Notes: generated from the letters alone by a model not told the origin. Counted from the stretch's first letter, positions 13,558-25,359 are shown. The stretch is 64,000 nucleotides of DNA from Siphlonurus alternatus (GCA_949825025.1 OX463779.1:35722203-35786202), one strand, 5' to 3'. Program-made: numbers and translations.

Positions 13558-16492
13558 TCACAGTTGAGTCTCGTGAAGGTCACGAACCCCATAACCTCGG
13601 TACAGCTGGTAGGGTCGCATTCTGATTGGTCGGGGATGGCCGCCTCCCCCTCCTCCTCCGCTGCCTGCCTTAACGGGCTCCTCCAGATCCTCAATCTCAT
13701 TCTCGTCTCCAGAATCAACATCACCTGGAAATTAGTCACAAAATTAATGTAAGAAAAGTAGCTAGACAACAAAGTTAAAAAAGAAATATGTATTGTATGT
13801 GCTGGCACAATTTGAGCTTATGTTTCCCTAATTTACTGTGTTCATACATGCCATTAAATTTAATTGTAACTATTGTTAAGCCAGGGTCTCTTAAAAAGAA
13901 ATATTTCATTTTGTTAAAGTTGGGATTGAACATAAATATGTAGAAGATTGCAAGCAAAATTTATGGTAAGTTCAGCATAAAAAACCTGAAGATACTACAG
14001 TATCATCAAAAAAATAACAAAACAATAAAAATTAAAATACGTTCAATTTTACTATAAACTCAAGTGTCTTAACTTTATTTACAATTCTATAACCCGAAAG
14101 GCTACATAAATGTGTTCATTGAAAGAAATTCCTGAAAAATATGGTTACTCAATACTAGAGTAAAAATTAAAAATATGATAAATCCAATTTTTTAAAAGAA
14201 TGAAAATTAATTACTACATATAATACATACAGTAGCTTACAGTATGTATAATTTCTCATAAATTCACGGGTGGTGGTATTTTAGTACCCCCACCAAGTAA
14301 TTCCTGAAAGTTTGATCGCAGATGTAAAAATATAAAAATAAAATAAAAGCCTTTGAAACTGCCATTGTGCTGGTAAAATAATATTATATATTAAGTATTA
14401 GGAGGGATTCACAAAAACCAAATTTTTTGTCATTGTTTTAGGTCACAATGTTCAAGACATAAAAAATAAAAACTTAAACTTAACGCTTTGTGAATGTCTC
14501 CTAATTATTTCCTATTACATAATATGCAGAAAAGAAATAAAAAGAGAAAAATTTATACTAACCATCACTTGAGTTAGTAGAAGTTACGAAATGTTCAGAT
14601 CTTATTATCTTTCTTGTCTTAGGTCTCCTATAATACTTGAATTCTCTGGGTAGAGTATAAGATCTTGGTAAAGATATCTGGCTGTCAATATCAGATGGTA
14701 TTCTGTAAGATTTATACAAGGATTTGTCTTGTCTGCCAGTACTGTTCCCAGTGCTTGCATTTCTGTCTCCTTTATTTGAGTCTCCAGAACTTCCCCCAGC
14801 ACTTAGTTCATCGTCCTCATAGCCCCAGTCTCTGTAGTATCGGGAACTCTCATGTAGATAGCGTGGAGCCAGCAAGATCTCGGGAGTGTGAGCTCTGTGT
14901 TGCTTGTGAGGCGGGGGCGGGGGAACCACATAAGGGCGAGAGGCAGGCCACGGCTGCTTCTTGGCTCGTGGAATAGGTTGACATAATGGTACTTCATTCC
15001 TAGGTCGCTGCTGTAGTTTACCTTGTTGTATTTCCTCCTCAATAACTCGTAATTCAGCAAGTTGCTGTTGTTTTTTCTCTTGAAGTTTTTGTCTTATATT
15101 AACTCCCCTTGAGCAAACACTTCCTTCTGTTTCACTAGAGCCTCCATTGGCAACACTTGTAACAGGTGTAATAGCTGCAACTGACAGAGGTCTTTTCCAA
15201 AATGGTTGTTGAGGTGGAGGTCCAGCTACAGAAGGAAGTACAGGTACAGGTACAAAACTTGTAGGTTTCTTCTTTTTACGTTTCATAGCTGGATTGAAAC
15301 GACAATTAAATACACCACCAGGTATATATAAATTTCCATTGCAGTTTGGTGGTAAATGAGAAAATGGTCTATGTGCATGACCATTTATCATGTTTTTCCG
15401 ACCCTCGCCAACAACATAAGCTGGACTCTGTGCAATTTGTTGCTGTTGCTGCTGAGATGGACCATAGCGTAATCTTCTAACATGGAAGTACCGGTAATAC
15501 AGAAGCATAAATCCGATGCCTACTATAAAGGACACAAACACTACCACTACAACAGCATTCTGGTACCATAATCCTGGAGTCATGCCTTGAACACCAATCA
15601 ACCAGACAGCAACAAGTAAGGTATTTTCTAAGAACATTGTTACATAGAATGCAGCCATTTTACGTTGAGGTTTTACTTCTTGTAAATTTATGTAACAAAA
15701 CACATAAACTAATGCAATAAGTGCAGATAGAAGAGCTTTCTTCTGTCTTGATATTTTTTCTCCATGGAAGACATTTTTAGGTGATATGAGCCACAAAAAC
15801 ATAGTGACCCAGTGCAGACCAATGACAAGTAGCACCCAATATCCATAGATGGTAGCATAGACTGTGAGGGACGTTACTCTAGATGTTACAGTTCCTAGCC
15901 GCCAAAGAAATTGGAAAATCACTCCCAGCCATGTAAGAACTAATCTATGAACATTTTGCAGTCTCACGTTCTTACTAAATGATGCCAAGGCCCAACATAC
16001 ACTAAACAAAGATAAAGCAGTTGACACAATATTTAGATCACTAAATTCTTTAGGCGATACTTTTTGCCAAAGTAAATAAAGTTGAATAAGTAACATGGGA
16101 GCTGCTTCACAAAATGCGTGCATCAGCCGTAACATACATAAATCTCGAACTTCATGTTTTATATAACGTAAGTCAACAGGTATAAATAATTTAAAATATC
16201 GCCAAAGTACTCCACATTGAAATATGTGGAGCACTATTAATGGACCTCGGCCACAATTGTTTTTATCAATTTCACGTTTTTCTATGTTTTGTAGATACCA
16301 CTTCAATGACATGGCTTGACTGAGAAGAAGTGAAGTCAAAACAAACGTCAATGATAATGCAAACCATGTGTAATGCTGCTGCTCATACAATGCATAGACC
16401 ATGACAGCATCAAACACCACATCACAGAAATATGAGGCAAGTGATATAATATTAAAGAGCACATCACAGAGAGGCAAAAATTCATGTGCCAT
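13558..16492 (-). CDS. XK-related (XKR) multipass membrane protein
   Basis: Two exons on the minus strand, 16492-14563 and 13724-13558, joined after donor GTTAGT and acceptor tttccag, give 698 residues. The first 335 or so hold about ten hydrophobic segments with the XK-family pattern (an N-terminal CDVVFDAVMVY segment, and RLMHAFCEAAPMLLIQLYLL in the middle). Some XKR members are phospholipid scramblases activated by caspases; others have unknown activity. The cytosolic tail (about 340-698) contains poly-Gln, a basic patch, Pro runs, an acidic stretch and a Gly run, and ends in HETQL, which fits a class I PDZ ligand. The tail only appears when the splice is phased; the unspliced frame hides it. 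The start ATG is the first in frame, and a 5' untranslated exon is possible. A small hairpin element sits in the 838-bp intron. Confidence 0.92.
14400..14502. mobile_element. Short inverted-repeat element in XKR intron
   Basis: The ends AGGAGGGATTCACAAA and TTTGTGAATGTCTCCT are imperfect inverted repeats about 100 bp apart. The ATTCACAAA core is shared with hairpins at 1144 and 27243. Confidence 0.55.
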
Positions 16493-16822
16493 TTTCTCTC
16501 CTCGTTAAAAATAATTCACTCGAGACGGAGTAACTTTAAAATGCAGGTGGTCAGGTAGAATATGCATATATGTAACAAAGTAGTTGAATAAATCATCTCC
16601 ACCATAAGCTTGTCCCATAAAAAGCTGGCATTGCTATGCCTGGAATTTTAGCGATAAAAGCATTCTTGAGAAAGGACACTCACAATCTGAATGTTCCTTA
16701 GTATAAATATTAATCACCCTGAGCGAACTGCCATGTTTTCACAGAGAATAAAGAGTCCTGAGACATTTGCACTAACTTAATCACATTTTTCAGGCTGACA
16801 CGAAGACGAGACACATTCCAAT

Positions 16823-17681
16823 TAGGGATCGGCGATATTTTTCGATACTACTCGATACCCGATACTTTTCTGGCGATATATCGATACTATCGAGTACTTT
16901 TCTAAGCCGATAATTATCGGGTATTCGATACTAAATTATGAGTATCGCGGCCGATACTATTTATCAAAAAATGCATGCAAAAGTCACTCGCGGTAATCAA
17001 AAACCAAGGCAAGACAAAAAAATATTTATTAATTAAATAGGTTTTCGTCCATGAGTTCGATACTATGCGTTTTTAAATTCTTTTTCCAATACGAAAATCT
17101 ACTCGTTTGATCGAAAATACGCGATTGGCCATTTACTACTACAAGATGGCTTCCACAAGCTGGCAGTGGCACTCAATACCTCCGATAGTTTTACTTACTA
17201 TTGGCTCGAGAGCACTTGACTTTGGCAGAGATTCTAGTAGCCTATAAGCTATAGCTATAAGTATAAGGTATAGTAGGATTGATTTATACTAAATACTTTC
17301 ATCGATACATCCGCAAAAGTATTACAAATTATTCATTTATATACAGAGTACACAGGTACAGGTTAGTATTTTCAAGATGGCAGAATACTTGAAAACTTGT
17401 TGTGTATTTTTTTTTTAAATTAATTATTATATATAACGTACATAAAAAATAAATGTTGGTAATATTTACTACATTAAAAGAAAAATGTATTTTTACCCCC
17501 CCCCCCCCCCCAGAAGCTAAAAAATATGCTGAATTTTAATCTTTTTAAAATTACCGCCGATATTTTCCGATATATCGAAATATCGATATATTTTGAGCCG
17601 ATAATATTCATGAGTATTGATACTTTTTAAAGTACTCGATATAAAAAGTATCGATACTTTTTTCACTATCGCCGATCCCTA
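16823..17681. mobile_element. hAT-type non-autonomous element upstream of XKR
   Basis: The termini TAGGGATCGGCGATA and TATCGCCGATCCCTA are inverted, and both sides carry the same 8-bp sequence ATTCCAAT (16815-16822 and 17682-17689), the target duplication expected of hAT transposition. The 859-bp element has no transposase frame. It is packed with TCGATA-type motifs, including three perfect TATCGATA octamers at 16879, 17581 and 17649. A C-run lies near 17497-17512. It sits about 330 bp upstream of the XKR start codon. Confidence 0.92.
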
Positions 17682-17938
17682 ATTCCAATCCGTTCATTAC
17701 CGATGCTGTATGTTTTTTATGCTTTTTATGCTGCTGTACCAACATGAAAAAAATGTGTAAACAATAGTAAAATATATTTATTTTCATATTATTAATATTT
17801 TTTAATGTTTTTAATATTTTTAAAGAGTTAAAAAATTATAAAAGATATTTTTAATTTATCAATAAATTTTGTTCAGAAGTTCTATTATGTTTTCAGTCTG
17901 ACTCCTGACTTGTTTTCGCATGTCGGCGATTGTTAGGA

Positions 17939-18090
17939 ACTGTCTGCTGCGACGTCGGACGTACGACTATTAAAGATACGTCGATGCTTTTTTATTGATG
18001 ATTGAATGATGACGTAAAACCGACGTACCTGCATTAAAGATACGTCGACGTAGATTTGCAACGCAAAACATATGATTCATGACATCACGA
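17939..18090 (+). repeat. Dispersed repeat with internal ATACGTCGA motifs
   Basis: This segment matches, in reverse complement, 30053-30207 at high identity. It contains two direct copies of ATTAAAGATACGTCGA about 65 bp apart and several CGTACG-like palindromes. I see no terminal inverted repeat, so the element class is unknown. The LINE at 18145 begins shortly after it. Confidence 0.75.
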
Positions 18091-18144
18091 AAGTAAATAT
18101 GCGTAAACTTCAAATTATAGTTCAAAACAAGAGTCGTGTCAAGA

Positions 18145-20790
18145 ATAATGGATGCATGTTGTTGAGTTGTTAATATTTCTGCAACTTTAATTGATCATGT
18201 AATTGTAAATAATGATTCAAATAATATAGAGACTGTTACAAAAAATACTAATATATCTGATCATAAATATATACAATAGAGGTGACATAAATACAAATAA
18301 TTTAAATCAGAAAAAAGGCAAAAAAAGGAATGTCAAATACAGATACAGTAGAATTTTTAATAAAAGTAATAAAGATGCATTTTTTAATTTATTAATGAAA
18401 GAAAACTGGGATGAAATCAGAAATGATAAACTAGATTCTGAGGAGAAATGGGATGCATTTTTTGAAATTGTTAAATATCATTTAAATGATGCTATTCCTA
18501 AAGTAAAAAGGAGGATTCGAAATGTAAACACCACTCCCCCTTGGTTGAAAAAAAATCCCCATTTATTGATAGAGGGAGATTATTTAAAGTGTCTTCATCA
18601 AAAAGTAAAAAATTTTGATCCTGATTTGGGTCCTAAATATAAAGAATTATTTAAAAAATATCAGGATAAAATTAAAATGGCAAGGAGAAACGATAATGAT
18701 TTGCATATTAAAAAATCTGAAAATAAAGTTCAAGCAATGTGGGATATAATAAACAAAGAAACTAATTTTAACAAAAATAAATCGTCCATTATACAGGAAA
18801 TTATAAAAGAGGATATTTCCATAAAAAATCCATATGATATATCAGTTGAATATAATAATTTTTTTGTAAAAACAGTTGAAAACTTGGTCCAAGAAAAATT
18901 TCAAACTCCAATAAATACATCTAAAATAGAAGAAATTACACAAAATATACCAAAATTTAACATTGATTATACATCTCCAGAAAAAATTTTAAAAGTAATA
19001 AAATCTTTGCCCAATAAAAATGCAGCAGGTCCAGATGAGATTCCATACACCCTTGTTAAATATTGTGCTAGTCTTTTTGCAGTTCCGTTGAGTTATTTAA
19101 TTAATGAATCTATTAAATCAGGAATTTATCCTAAAAAATTAAAGCTATCTAAAATAATCCCCTTACATAAGGATGGTTGTAGGAAAAAATTGTCAAATTA
19201 CAGGCCAATAGCTTTACAATCAGTATTTTCTAAAATATTTGAGAAGGTAATAAAGCCACAATTAAGTGAATTTAGGAAATTCAACAATTTAATTAGTGAA
19301 AGTCAACATGGTTTTGTAGAAAATAGGTCAATTACCACTGCATCATTTGATTTGTTAAACCCTGTTGTTAATAGTATAGAAAAAAGGGATGTGTGTATTG
19401 GTCTCTTTTTTGATATGCAAAAAGCATTTGATTCTTTAAATCATGATATAATTATTTCAAAATTAAAACAAATTGGCTGTGGAGAAAATGCCTTAGCTTT
19501 ATTTAAATCATATTTATCAGATAGAACACAATATGTAGAAATTAACTTTAAAGATGAAAATGACATTGATCATACAGTAAGATCCCCTGAATTAGGGGTT
19601 GTTTTAGGAGTGCCTCAGGGAGCAGGTTTGTCAGCAGATTTATATGGTATTACAACGGATGATTTAAAGCAAAAATTACCTGAAGTAACCCTCACACAAT
19701 ATGCAGACGATAAAAGTGTTGTTATATCTGCTAAAACTGATAAAGAAATAATTGAGAAAACAAACAACACAATACTAAAATTTCAGGAGTGGTGTAATGA
19801 AACAAGACTAATAATAAACCCAAATAAATCTAAATATATTCAATTCCATTCAGATTTTAATATTCCCACTAATAGTTTTTTGTTTAAAATTGGTAATTCA
19901 ATAATAAAACGTGAAGAAAACACTAAATTTCTCGGATTAAATATTCAAGAAAATCTTAAATGGGATATCCATGTTAAACAAATTAGTAAAAAACTAAATT
20001 CTGCAAATTTTGCTTTGTTTTCAATCAAAAATTCAGTTTCCCTTGCTACCATGTTATCAATATATTATGCATACATTCATTCTCTTTTGTCTTTGAATAT
20101 AATATTTTGGGGAACAATGGAATCAAATATTAATAATATTTTCATACTTCAAAAAAGATCAATAAGAATATTGAAAAATTTAAAACAACAAGAGTCATGT
20201 AAAACAAAATTTAAATTATTGGGAATAATGACGTTGCCATCTATGTATATATTTAACTGTATTATGTTTAAAAGGAAAAATAATCATTTATATTTATTGC
20301 ATAAAGATGTTCATTCTTACAATACCAGAAATAAAGCAAAAGTTGTTGTTCCTATGCATAGTAAATCAATTACAGAAAAAAGTACGTATTATCAAACGTC
20401 TAAATTATATGATCAACTTCCTTATATGCTAAGAAATGTAAAAAATGAGACTTTGTTTAAAAATTTACTGAAGAAAATATTGATTGATAAGGAATATTAT
20501 GATGTTAAAATGTTTTTTCATAATGAGTCTAAAATTGTAGAGAGAGACATTTTAAAATTTACAACATCAAGTAATATAAGAAAATATTCATAGTGACTTT
20601 GAAGTAAAAAATAGATTTGATATTGTTTTATCCTTTATTTTTATATTAGGAACTTGCTGTCATAGTGCTATGTATGTGTTATGTTTTAAATGTAAAAATT
20701 TGACAAGACTTATGCTGTATTGTGGCAATTTTTTGTCACTGTATTACCGCCAGTGGTCGAATAAAAATATTCTATTCTATTCTATATATG
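18145..20790 (+). mobile_element. 5'-truncated non-LTR retrotransposon (jockey/CR1-like)
   Basis: The element opens with the very end of an endonuclease domain (frame at 18166-18279, with TLIDHVIVN and NISDHKYI, the SDH signature), then shifts frame into the RT reading frame. It finishes after a 3' UTR with a tail of TTCTA repeats (20769-20784), a typical target-primed end. Most of the endonuclease and any ORF1 are missing, so this copy is 5'-truncated and not autonomous. Confidence 0.88.
18395..20593 (+). CDS. Reverse transcriptase of non-LTR retrotransposon
   Basis: A 732-residue open frame with the ordered RT blocks: SNYRPIALQSVFSKIFEKV, then FFDMQKAFDSLNHDI (catalytic Asp at about residue 340), GVPQGAGLSADLYGI, and QYADDKSVV (catalytic Asp pair at residues 438-439), followed by the thumb FLGLNIQENLKW and a C-terminal region ending near KYS. 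The block after GVPQG is unusual: most relatives have S-x-L-G-P-x-L-F, here AGLSADLY. The in-frame sequence continues upstream of the ATG to about 18265, so this ATG is only a nominal start. No internal stop suggests a fairly recent insertion. Jockey/CR1 group is likely; the exact clade is uncertain. Confidence 0.9.
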   Translation: MKENWDEIRNDKLDSEEKWDAFFEIVKYHLNDAIPKVKRRIRNVNTTPPWLKKNPHLLIEGDYLKCLHQKVKNFDPDLGPKYKELFKKYQDKIKMARRNDNDLHIKKSENKVQAMWDIINKETNFNKNKSSIIQEIIKEDISIKNPYDISVEYNNFFVKTVENLVQEKFQTPINTSKIEEITQNIPKFNIDYTSPEKILKVIKSLPNKNAAGPDEIPYTLVKYCASLFAVPLSYLINESIKSGIYPKKLKLSKIIPLHKDGCRKKLSNYRPIALQSVFSKIFEKVIKPQLSEFRKFNNLISESQHGFVENRSITTASFDLLNPVVNSIEKRDVCIGLFFDMQKAFDSLNHDIIISKLKQIGCGENALALFKSYLSDRTQYVEINFKDENDIDHTVRSPELGVVLGVPQGAGLSADLYGITTDDLKQKLPEVTLTQYADDKSVVISAKTDKEIIEKTNNTILKFQEWCNETRLIINPNKSKYIQFHSDFNIPTNSFLFKIGNSIIKREENTKFLGLNIQENLKWDIHVKQISKKLNSANFALFSIKNSVSLATMLSIYYAYIHSLLSLNIIFWGTMESNINNIFILQKRSIRILKNLKQQESCKTKFKLLGIMTLPSMYIFNCIMFKRKNNHLYLLHKDVHSYNTRNKAKVVVPMHSKSITEKSTYYQTSKLYDQLPYMLRNVKNETLFKNLLKKILIDKEYYDVKMFFHNESKIVERDILKFTTSSNIRKYS

Positions 20791-22453
20791 TGATTCATAT
20801 GTGATATGTGAGGCAGATCTTTAATACTGAAATTGGCTGTTACGTTTGAATACATATGATAAAAGCATTAATAGATATATGCCAGTACAGTATAATATTG
20901 TGTGATATAAATACAGTACATATCATACAAGTATATCTGTTGTATATATAGCTATGCATAAAAAAAAGTAAACACAGAAACATACTCTATATATTATAGT
21001 CGAGTATGTACAGTATGCATACACAGTGATATACATAATATATGCATAATTATACTTGTATGCATATATAGTTGATAATGGATCAGATTATTGCTATATA
21101 TATATTATGCATATATGCATAATTCATGTGGCAATTCTGGTTTATTATATACACCACGTTGGCTTGGAATGCAGTCCACCTATCCCTATATATACAGTAT
21201 ATAGAGCTCGATCCCCCTGCCTGCATGTGAACTTGGAGATGCATGCAGCATGATTGATATATAGGACAAGCAACTTACTTATCCGTTTTAACCACCGCCG
21301 TCCCATCACTTAGTCATTTACCAATCTACACCTGCTTCTCTATCTCCACCAATTAATCCTCACCTGCAGAATCCTCTTCCCCGTCACTCCTCAACACCTT
21401 CGCTCTGTAATCACAGTTAATTTAACGCAGGGTGTCAAAAATGTGTTGGACCGGCACTTTAGTGCAGATCTGTGAACAGTTTGTTACAACCATTAGAAGA
21501 CTTTGCTTATAAGTATAATGAGAAGAAAATTTAGAATGGAGCTACACAGCTATAATTTCCACTCCGCACCTTCTAATTGCTTCCACTAATCATCATCTTC
21601 AAAATTAGTAGGATATATGGGCCGGCCCATAGAATGAAAATTTGTCTGTGTGTTTGGTGAACTTATACTCCCCCCCTCCCCCCCCCCACACAAATCAAAA
21701 ACTCATAACTAATCTTTGGTTTAAAAAGGTGTGCATATCAAAATTTAATTTCAAGCTTTTTAGTATTTGCATGGTGTTAAATTTTGGTTTACAAAACTAT
21801 AATTGCACCGCATTTTAAATATACTGCATCTCTGTTTTTTAATATAAGTAGAAGAAATATTACAAAGATTTCAAAACAGAGCTATGAATATTATACTGGG
21901 TTGTAAAAAAAGAACTCATGTCATCTTGATGCAATGGCTAAGTATTAATTAAACAAAGTTATATATGCTGTTAATCTCTCCATCTACACTTCCGTCCTCT
22001 TGAAACAATCTTCCTATATTGATTATTCCGTGGAGAAAACTAGTAACTTCTAATTCCATTCAAATAATAAAATTGTTCTGTAATCATATTTTTAGGATTT
22101 TTTATTTATCTGCACCAAATAACCGTCTGGTTTAAGTACTAATAGTAAGCATGAAACATGCATAAAGCTATTATTTCAATATTGCAATAGAAAATAGAAG
22201 AATAAAAACTGTTAAGGAGGAGTAAGATCAGTTGTAATGCGAATAATGATGCAGCAAGTACATAATAATAATAATAGTTTATTAAGATAAAAGTATTACA
22301 AAATATTTAGAGGACAGGAAACAAAACGAAACATTATAATGAATGCTTGCTTATAAACTCAATTGGTGGTTAGTAAAAGACAAAGCACATTCATTGATTC
22401 ATAAAATTGTGATCTACCTTCAAAACCTGATCAGCAAATTATGTTGTTCAACA
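20791..22453. other. AT-rich gene-free stretch
   Basis: Apart from the RT scrap at 21848-21952 I see TA-rich low-complexity sequence and no exon candidates. Confidence 0.45.
21848..21952 (+). pseudogene. RT C-terminal scrap of a non-LTR element
   Basis: A 34-residue frame, VEEILQRFQNRAMNIILG followed by CKKRTHV and MQWL, matches the post-catalytic pattern of CR1/L2/jockey reverse transcriptases (Q-N-R-A-x-R-x-I-L-G, then R-T-H-V, then L). It stops at 21950. Nothing else of the element is recognisable nearby. Confidence 0.6.
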
Positions 22454-22457
22454 TTAA

Positions 22458-22712
22458 GGGTAAGGTAACGCTACCAATGTTAAAAAAGATCCCTCATAAA
22501 AATAAAGAAAAAAAAATAAAATGTTATCCTAATTTATCATGGAAGTCAATTTCTCCATGCATGTTAAAGTAGTCAACTTTAAAAATTGATAACTCAAAAA
22601 CTAGATAGAATTTGTATACCTGATATTTTAGCTACTGATAGGGGGTGCAATGTAGAGGAGAATATTTTAAATTTCTTTCATTTTTTTTTAACATTGGCGT
22701 TACCTTATACCC
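22458..22712. mobile_element. TTAA hairpin element, copy 3
   Basis: The ends are GGGTAAGGTAACGC and its inverted partner, with TTAA at 22454-22457 and 22713-22716. The left arm is deleted for about 90 bp relative to copy 1, which shortens the element to 255 bp. Confidence 0.8.
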
Positions 22713-22716
22713 TTAA

Positions 22717-23208
22717 GCATATTATTAATTACCACACAATAAAAATAAGGCAATAACAAATTTTTTGTATGCAATATGAAAAAAAATAAAAAATAATAAT
22801 AATCATAATAAAAATTAAAAAATACACAGTATAATCACCAAAGCAAATAAAATATAATTCAGTGAGGAGGGATAGAAAGTGCTGTTACAAAGTACTTATT
22901 GTTAAGTGCACTTACAATAGGACATACACAGCAGAGGAATGAGGCAATTAAGGTAGGTTTACTGACCCTTTTAGCAGTCGTCAGTGTAGCCATGGATAAA
23001 TGATAATTTCTTCATGAGTGTAGCATAATTATATTACTACAGTACCCCAAAATCCCCAAAATCTATGATTTTTTTTTATAAAACAATGAGATTGATTGTA
23101 CATATAAATATAAATAAAATATAATGGTAAAATTTTAATACATAACACTGAGAATTTTTGAACACCAATTAATATGATTATTTTGTATGATAATCATGCA
23201 TATATCAT
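22717..23208. other. AT-rich stretch, nothing recognised
   Basis: Low-complexity AAT-rich sequence; no coding segment or paired repeat noticed. Confidence 0.4.
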
Positions 23209-23335
23209 CGCCTCAGAATGCAAATCACGTAACTACAAAATAATTTGATGAAACTTTGAACTTTAAGTTATATTGAGATAAGGTTCAAAGTCGCTTAAAT
23301 TTTTTTTATAGTTACGTAATTTGCATTCTGAGGCG
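23209..23335. mobile_element. Short MITE-like hairpin
   Basis: CGCCTCAGAATGCAAAT at the left is repeated inverted at the right (ATTTGCATTCTGAGGCG), and the following ACGTAACTA is also mirrored. The loop is about 70 bp. No target duplication could be defined. Confidence 0.7.
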
Positions 23336-24479
23336 ACAATATGTAATTTCAAAACTTATTTATATATTGTATGAATGATGAAGCAAAATGCATCATATCT
23401 TTATAGTTCTTGGTGAATAGCAATAAATTATTCAAGGTAATTAATTAAAGAAGTGTACACTTAAAATGCAAAAATCACTATTAAATATAGCTTCCAGCAA
23501 AAATGATCTTCATTGCTATTGCACAGTAGCAAGTTGTAAATTGTTGTCTTCTTTCATTTTGACTACAATTAAGACTATAATAAAAGTACTACTTAAAAGA
23601 ATAACATAACTTTTTAAATATAATATGGTCAAAGATGTAATTATAATTATGTAACATTAGTTTGAATCAAATTAAGTATATTATTACAGTCCTTTATTGA
23701 CTTCAATAAATTTTAAATGAATTAATTACTTAAGTAAATAATTTAAATTAATCTAAAAGAATAAAATTAATATTAATATACATTCCAGCATCACACTAAA
23801 CAAACTGTGACTTTAAAATTATAAAGAGCTTCACATATTGTCTTAATTAAGTCAATTTATCAAAAGAAAAGGGTTGAAAATTAATTGATATGACTATTGG
23901 TAATTTGGGGGGTTAAATTTTGTGCCACAAATGTGATGGCTACAGACTAAGATCGAGTTACGTCTTCTTAGTTTTTTCTGGCAGGCATCTGCAACACGTA
24001 CATTATACATGAATCAGAGGGGGGCGGATATATATGACAAAATCACCACGCACTATAGTTCTATTATGATGCACTATGGCACACACACACAACAAGTAAT
24101 GTTATAAGATTGTAAGTATATACCATTATAAGTACGCATATATGTATATATACCATGCAGGCAAAAGTTAATGGAAATAAATAAATTGGTCAGAATCTGA
24201 GTTTCTAATCAAACGCGGATCCAAGGAGTGGGGGAGGCGGGGCGGTGCAGCCCCACAAAGTTTTAAATTTAACATGGGATATAAAGTCATATAAAGGAAT
24301 TTTCCCTATAACTTCAAATATTATTTTTAACATTGATAATTGTAGCTTTATCCCAAAGAATAGAATGATTATTCGACAACGCATGGTCAGTTTTATATAT
24401 ATACATACATAGTATACATATAGTATACACATATACATACATAACGTGACGCCATATATATCCCTTACGGGGTAAGCCA
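23336..24479. other. AT-rich gene-free stretch
   Basis: No coding segment or paired repeat is visible until the RTE-type remnant begins. Confidence 0.4.
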
Positions 24480-25289
24480 GCAGCATTGTTACATTACCTT
24501 GGACGTCCACAAATAGACCTCCACTGCATTCGATTTTTACATACTCTACTTGCCTCGCAGATATACTCACGATACTATATTTTGCCTCCTGCGCTCATCT
24601 CTATTGCACAACGTACTTCTAACTTTCCTTTTCTTCAAACATTCTGCTATCACCTCCAACCACACCTTTTTGGGTCTACCTAATCCTTTCGTTCCTTCTA
24701 CTGTACCTTTAAATTTAACACCTGTTTTGTGATTCGTTCCTCGTCCATTCTCTCAACATGTCCAAACCACCGTAGCATACTGCGTTCATACTTGTCAATG
24801 GGCTTACGGGGTGTAATTTTTTTACTGGCTCATTCAAAAGAGGAGGTCGAAATATTTTTTGCGATTTTTTTTTAGCACTGCATCATAGCTAGAATGGAGA
24901 TTAAAAATGTCTCTTGACCTGGAGGCTCCATCCGCAACGCCTATGACGTCACTACATTCTTTGGTTCAACTATATAACACTTGTAAAAAATTATTGCATT
25001 GTTGCATGTTTATTAAAAATAATCATTTGTTTCCATAGCAACGTGTTTGTTTAGAAACATTATATAGTTGACCCAAAGAATGTAATGACGTCATAGGCGT
25101 TGCGGATGGAGCCTCCAGGTCAAGAGACATTTTTAATCTGCATTCTAGGTATGATGCAGTGCTTAAAAAAATCTAAGGGATATTTTTCGACCTCCTCTTT
25201 TGATTGAGCCAGTAAAAAAATTACACCCCGTAAGCCCATTATGTTTTCTTTCACTCCACACTCCTTCATCACCCATGTATTTCTCACTC

Positions 25290-25290
<1 letters not shown>
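24440..25290 (-). pseudogene. RTE/L1-like RT C-terminal remnant, split by a foldback
   Basis: On the minus strand, frame scraps read MKECGVKEN (around 25250), then beyond the inserted foldback DKYERSMLRWFGHVERMDEE (around 24780-24720), then after a stop and frame change LGRPKKVWLEVI. The L-R-W-F-G-H-V-E-R-M block and the G-R-P-K-x-x-W box are hallmarks of the C-terminal part of RTE/L1-type reverse transcriptases. The 3' end carries CTGCTGGCTTACCCCG, which also occurs near 39500 and 43400. The copy is disrupted by stops, frameshifts and an insertion. Confidence 0.75.
24798..25240. mobile_element. Long foldback element inside the RT remnant
   Basis: The ends AATGGGCTTACGGGGTGTAA and its reverse complement bound two arms of about 190 bp that match nearly throughout, separated by a loop near 25000. 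It splits the RT remnant between two recognisable motifs, so it inserted after that LINE copy. It has no open frame. Confidence 0.85.

Positions 25291-25292
<2 letters not shown>

Positions 25293-25359
<67 letters not shown>
25293..25359. repeat. (AT)n microsatellite
   Basis: A run of about 33 AT units, next to the decayed RT remnant. Confidence 0.95.

Noticed and set aside
13536..13808. 90-residue frame over XKR exon 2 ending IITFLN
   Set aside because: It is out of phase with the splice from exon 1; the phased frame ends ETQL at 13558.
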